From Chloroflexota bacterium (lineage in GTDB: Bacteria > Chloroflexota > Dehalococcoidia > Lucifugimonadales > UBA1127): a DNA stretch of 24,959 nucleotides. The position numbers were made by a program, and so were the translations under genes. The notes beneath the pieces were generated by a model that ran no database searches, was not told the origin of the DNA, and saw nothing but the letters and a program-made list of their open reading frames with translations. The stretch is taken from the NCBI GenBank assembly GCA_028873745.1, contig JAPPNT010000029.1, positions 1 through 24,959 on the forward strand. The letters run 5' to 3'. Positions 21,262 to 24,959 of the stretch are shown here, piece by piece. The first letter of the stretch is position 1; each line of letters starts with the position of its first letter.

Positions 21262-21298
21262 AACATTACTCCCTTCGCATTTATCAGAGTGCCGCGTA

Positions 21299-21327
21299 AG
21301 CCTACCAAACTGCCTTTATCGGGTCAA
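21299..21327 (-). promoter_or_regulatory. Promoter of the acyl carrier protein gene
   Basis: On the minus strand TTGACC (21327-21322) and TAGGCT (21304-21299) are separated by 17 bases, giving a start near 21292 and a ~31-base leader that contains the GAAGGGAG ribosome-binding site. The gap is the most AT-rich stretch of the right half. Confidence 0.6.
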
Positions 21328-21408
21328 CTACAACTGTACACAATTGCTTATTCACTTTGTCCGCCATGCCTACGGCGATCTTCGAACAAAACGTACGTCC
21401 ATAGGTAC

Positions 21409-24400
21409 TCACCGGCTCTGCACCCACAGGCTCCGGCGCTGGAATGAGTAGCTCGGAATTGAGACCCGGCGTCTCAACTCTCCCGCGAACAGTCCGTCAA
21501 ACGACAGCGTTGCGCCCGCTTCGTACGCTCGGGCAACGGCGTCCGGGAAGCCGTTCGCGCCGTCGACGAAGGCGGCGGTCTCCCCGGCGGTCCCGGCTGG
21601 CCACAGTGCGTTCGCCGCGCCCTCTACGGCCATGTCGCCGATCTCCACCACGAGGTCGGCGCCCGTGCTCGCGAGCGCTTCCAGGCACGCCTCGTGTGCC
21701 GCCGAGTCTCCCGTCAGTTTCCGCCAGTGGGCGTTGTCCAGCGCGTCGGCGGGCTGGACGGCGCGGCCCGTCACACTGCTGACCATCGTCCTCGAAGGGC
21801 GGTTTGCGGCCACCTGCGGCAGTGCGGCTTCGGGGCCGCTGAGGGCCACCGCGAGCCTGAGTCCGTCCTCGAGGCTCAGCGCCTCGGCAGCCAGCGCCGC
21901 CGCGAGCTCGCCGATGCCGTGTCCGAGCACGGCGCTCGCCCGCAGTCCGACGCTCTGCCACAGCGCCGTCATGGCCGCCTGCACGGCGAACGTGGCTGCG
22001 CGCTCGAGCGCCGGGTCGCTCGCGATCATCGCATCATCGCCATCGAGCAGCGGCTCCAGCAGCGACAGCCCGCGCTCATCCTGCAGCACTCGCTCGCACC
22101 GATCCAGCACCGCCCGCACGACGGGCTCCGTCCCGTACAGCGCCGCAGCCCCGCCCGGCCATCCGTCCGCTGCACCCGAGTACACGAAGGCGACCTTGTT
22201 CCGGGTGCGTGGCTGCTCGTCGCCCGGATTCTCGGACTCCGCCAGCGCCTGCAGCTTGGCCCGCAGATCCGGGACGTCGCTGAACGCCAGCCCTGCGCGA
22301 TAGCCAAAGTGACTGCGCCCGGCGCCTGCCGTCCACGCCATGTCGGCGAGCAGTTCCCACGCAGCGTCACCGGCAAGCTCCAACGCATGCTCGTCGAGCC
22401 ACTCCACGTACCGCGTAGCCATCGCGCGGAGCGCCTGCGGCGTCTTGCCCGAGATCGGCAACACGCGCGCCTCTCGCCCGGCGGCCATGTCCTCCGGCGG
22501 CTGCACGTCCGCGAAGGGCGTCCGCAGCGAGACGTCCACCGGTTGCGGCTCGCCCGCCGGTTGCAGGGCGCTTGCCGGCCGTTGGGCGCCGCCGTTGGCC
22601 GACGCGCCGTTCCCGTTCGGCCCATGGCCTTCCAACACCATGTGGGCGTTCGTGCCCGAAAGACCGAAGGAGTTCACCGCCGACAGCACGCGCCTGCCCG
22701 GCGCCGACGGCCACGCCGTCTGCTGCGACGTGATGCGCAGGGAGGTCTGGTCCGATGGGAGGCTGGCATTCGGCTCCCGGAAGTGGAGGTGCGCCGGAAT
22801 GAGGCCGCTCCGCATCGCCAGCACCGCCTTCATGATGCTGGCCATGCCCGCCACCCACTCGCCGTGCCCAATGTTCGTCTTCACCGAGCCGACCAGCAGC
22901 GGCCGGCCGGCGTCGCGCCCCCGTCCGTATACGGACGCCAGCGCGTTCAGCTCGATCGAGTCGCCGAGGGCGGTGCCGGTGCCATGCGCCTCCATGTAGT
23001 CGATGTCCGAGGGCTCCACGCCGGCCCGGGCGAGGGCGGCCTCCATGACCCGCTCCTGCGCCGGGCCGTTCGGTACCGGCAGGCCCGCGCTTGCGCCGTT
23101 CTGGTTCACCGCCGAGCCGAGGACGAGTCCCCAGATGCGGTCGCCGTCCGCTTCCGCTTGGCCCAGCCGCTTGAGGACGAGCACGCCGCAGCCCTCGCTG
23201 CGCACGAAACCGTCGGCGCTGGCGTCGAAGGCGCTGCACTGGCCGCTCGCCGAGATCATGCCGATGTCGCGGTGGAAACGGACTACCGGCAGGGACAAGG
23301 TCGAGTTGGTGCCGCCCGCCAGGGCCATGTCGACCTCACCGCGCTGCAGCGCCGCCGCCGCCTGATGCACGGCGACTAGCGACGACGCGCAGGCCGTGTC
23401 CACAGCTATCGCCGGCCCTTCCAGCCCGAGAACGAAGGCGACCCGTCCGGCCGTGACGCTCCCTGTCGTGCCGAAGTACATCTCGTCCTGCCCACTGGCC
23501 GTGATCACCTCGCGGTACTCGCTCCCGCCAACGCCCACGTAAACGCCCGTGCGGCTGCCCCTGAGACCCTCCGGGTCCATGCCCGCGTCCTCCAGCGCCT
23601 GCCACGTGGTCTCCAGCAGCATCCGCTGCTGCGGGTCCATCATCCGCGCCTCAATGGGCGAGATGCGGAAGAAGGAGTTGTCGAACTTGTCGATTCCCTC
23701 GACGAAGCCGCCCCTTCGGTACAGGGGGTTTTCCGCCTCCGGGTCGCCCATCAGACCCGTCCACGGTCCGGCGTCCTGCCGCCCGTCGGTCACGGCGTCG
23801 GTCCCGGTCGCCAGCAGCTCCCAGAACGACTCCAGATCGGGGGCGCCCGGGAACCGGCAGGCCATGCCCACGATGGCGACTGCGTCCTCGTCCGCCGGGA
23901 CCTCCCTGCGAACGCGGGGAGCGGCGGCCACGCTGGGTGCGCCGTCGCCTCCAAGCGCCTCGCCCAGTTCACCCGCAAGGTGCGCGGCCAGCGCGGCTAC
24001 GTTGGGGTAGTCGAACACCGCCGTGTTGGAGACCGTGTACTGCCCGGACAGCGCGCGGTTCATGCGGTTCCGCAGCTCCACCGACATGAGCGAGTCCATG
24101 CCCAGGTCGAAGAACCCAATGTTGGGCGCCGGGGTCGCGGGTGAGCGCAGCACCGCCTGCAACTCCCGCTGGAGGAAGGAGACCAGCGTCTCCTCCCACT
24201 CGGCCGGCGAGCGCTCCCTCAGCTGCGAGAGCAGGTCTGCGTCCGCCGCCGCGCCGCCGTCTCCGCCCGCCGACTCGTCCACCAACAGCTCGTCCAGGAA
24301 GAGCGGGCGCTCCTCGAAGTTCTCGGCCAGCACGGGCCAGTCCACGGCCGCGACCATGGCCGCAGAGGTGTCCTGGCGCACCAGCTCGTCGAAGGCCCGG

Positions 24401-24959
24401 AGGCCCTGCTGCGGGCTGATCCAGCCGGTGCCTGAGGCGGCAAGTTGCCGCTCGATGCGCTCGCGCTGCTCCTCCGCCTCGCCCAGGCCCGCCCACGCGC
24501 CCCACGCGATGGCCTGCCCCGGCAAGCCCAGCACGCGGCGGTACCCAGCAAGCTGGTCGAGGAAGGCGTTGGCCGCGGCGTGGTTGCCCTGGCCGGAGTT
24601 GCCGACGATGCCCGTGATGCTGGAGAAGAGCACGAATATGTCCAGGTCGCGATGCAGGGTGGCCTCGTGCAGCCGCCAGGCGCCCAGCACCTTGGGCCAC
24701 AGCACCATCTCGTACCGCTCCCACGTCTGGTTCCCCAGCGAGCCGTCGGAGAGCACGCCGACACTGTGGATGACCCCCGCCAACGGCGGCATGTCCGCGT
24801 CGATGCGGGCCAGCATGGCGTCGATGGCCGCCGGGTCCGTCACGTCCGCAAGCTCGACGCGCACGTCGGCGCCCTGCCGCCGCAGCGACTCGATCGCCTC
24901 CTCCGCCTCGGGGTCCGGCGGGCGTCGCCCGTTGAGCACGATGACGCCCGCGCCCCGGT
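21409..24959 (-). CDS. Modular type I polyketide synthase, KR-ACP-KS-AT(remnant); 5' part beyond window
   Basis: This is the C-terminal ~1180 residues of a multidomain PKS. The frame is open to the right window edge. The GTG at 24939 lies inside the ketoreductase domain and is not a real start. The order is KR (24957 to ~24290, V-L-F-S-S-I-T-G-I-V-G, but G-Q-G-N-H where the catalytic Tyr is usual), then ACP (~24200-23960, active Ser in L-G-M-D-S-L-M). A full KS follows (~23890-22620, Cys in D-T-A-C-A-S-S with codon 23391-23389, His in H-G-T-G-T and K-T-N-I-G-H). Last is an acyltransferase (~22200-21440) in which G-H-S-x-G-E reads G-H-G-I-G-E, the G-Q-G-x-Q loop is lost and the small subdomain is missing. 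The protein ends after the post-AT motif P-S-Y-S-F-Q-R-R-S-L-W-V, with no terminal ACP or thioesterase. The free ACP, PPTase and hydrolase downstream complete the cluster. Confidence 0.96.
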   Translation of the reverse strand, partial: RGAGVIVLNGRRPPDPEAEEAIESLRRQGADVRVELADVTDPAAIDAMLARIDADMPPLAGVIHSVGVLSDGSLGNQTWERYEMVLWPKVLGAWRLHEATLHRDLDIFVLFSSITGIVGNSGQGNHAAANAFLDQLAGYRRVLGLPGQAIAWGAWAGLGEAEEQRERIERQLAASGTGWISPQQGLRAFDELVRQDTSAAMVAAVDWPVLAENFEERPLFLDELLVDESAGGDGGAAADADLLSQLRERSPAEWEETLVSFLQRELQAVLRSPATPAPNIGFFDLGMDSLMSVELRNRMNRALSGQYTVSNTAVFDYPNVAALAAHLAGELGEALGGDGAPSVAAAPRVRREVPADEDAVAIVGMACRFPGAPDLESFWELLATGTDAVTDGRQDAGPWTGLMGDPEAENPLYRRGGFVEGIDKFDNSFFRISPIEARMMDPQQRMLLETTWQALEDAGMDPEGLRGSRTGVYVGVGGSEYREVITASGQDEMYFGTTGSVTAGRVAFVLGLEGPAIAVDTACASSLVAVHQAAAALQRGEVDMALAGGTNSTLSLPVVRFHRDIGMISASGQCSAFDASADGFVRSEGCGVLVLKRLGQAEADGDRIWGLVLGSAVNQNGASAGLPVPNGPAQERVMEAALARAGVEPSDIDYMEAHGTGTALGDSIELNALASVYGRGRDAGRPLLVGSVKTNIGHGEWVAGMASIMKAVLAMRSGLIPAHLHFREPNASLPSDQTSLRITSQQTAWPSAPGRRVLSAVNSFGLSGTNAHMVLEGHGPNGNGASANGGAQRPASALQPAGEPQPVDVSLRTPFADVQPPEDMAAGREARVLPISGKTPQALRAMATRYVEWLDEHALELAGDAAWELLADMAWTAGAGRSHFGYRAGLAFSDVPDLRAKLQALAESENPGDEQPRTRNKVAFVYSGAADGWPGGAAALYGTEPVVRAVLDRCERVLQDERGLSLLEPLLDGDDAMIASDPALERAATFAVQAAMTALWQSVGLRASAVLGHGIGELAAALAAEALSLEDGLRLAVALSGPEAALPQVAANRPSRTMVSSVTGRAVQPADALDNAHWRKLTGDSAAHEACLEALASTGADLVVEIGDMAVEGAANALWPAGTAGETAAFVDGANGFPDAVARAYEAGATLSFDGLFAGELRRRVSIPSYSFQRRSLWVQSR

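Noticed and set aside
24939..24959. GTG at 24939 as the start of the PKS
   Set aside because: The upstream in-frame codons (R-G-A-G-V-I) continue the ketoreductase nucleotide-binding region, so the protein clearly extends past the window.

Overview
The window is a contiguous, gene-dense, very GC-rich bacterial chromosome segment. Its large-type SRP RNA, the gene families present and a dispersed palindromic repeat fit an uncultivated Chloroflexota (Dehalococcoidia/SAR202-like) genome. That placement is inferred from gene content and style; no taxonomic marker was searched. TGA, TAG and TAA all act as ordinary stops.

Left part (1-6846), housekeeping: a mutS gene runs leftwards off the window edge. 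Divergent from it, a near-consensus promoter drives a ~267-nt SRP RNA with an Alu domain. This is followed by rsmA (16S rRNA dimethyltransferase), ispE (MEP isoprenoid pathway), a small four-helix membrane protein and aspS. rsmA, ispE and the membrane protein gene overlap end to start and look like one operon. aspS is preceded by a cluster of five GGACATT half-sites.

Middle (6885-13906), cell-surface and unknown functions: a leucine-rich-repeat lipoprotein gene is interrupted by a single in-frame TGA where the family has Trp. A divergent lipoprotein gene encodes an HNH nuclease with four Excalibur calcium-binding repeats, followed closely by an alpha/beta hydrolase. A 708-residue membrane protein of unknown function contains three copies of a module with an exact 95-residue period.

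Right-middle (13951-19063): mutS2 (with Smr domain), a Rid-family protein that lacks the usual catalytic Arg, an AIR-synthase/HypE-like ATP-binding protein overlapping an EamA transporter, and tRNA-Asn(GTT).

Right end (19156-24959, all minus strand): a polyketide cluster. The order of transcription is a modular PKS (KR-ACP-KS-AT remnant, entering from beyond the window), a stand-alone acyl carrier protein, an Sfp-type phosphopantetheinyl transferase and an alpha/beta hydrolase. The PKS ends after an acyltransferase that has lost its nucleophile Ser and its small subdomain. Its last module has no ACP of its own, so the free ACP probably completes it in trans and the PPTase activates both carriers.

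A short palindromic repeat (core CCCTGAGCCTGTCGAAGGG) occurs at four places in one orientation. Two copies lie in open reading frames (rsmA N-terminus and mutS2) and are read in the same frame as E-P-V-E-G.
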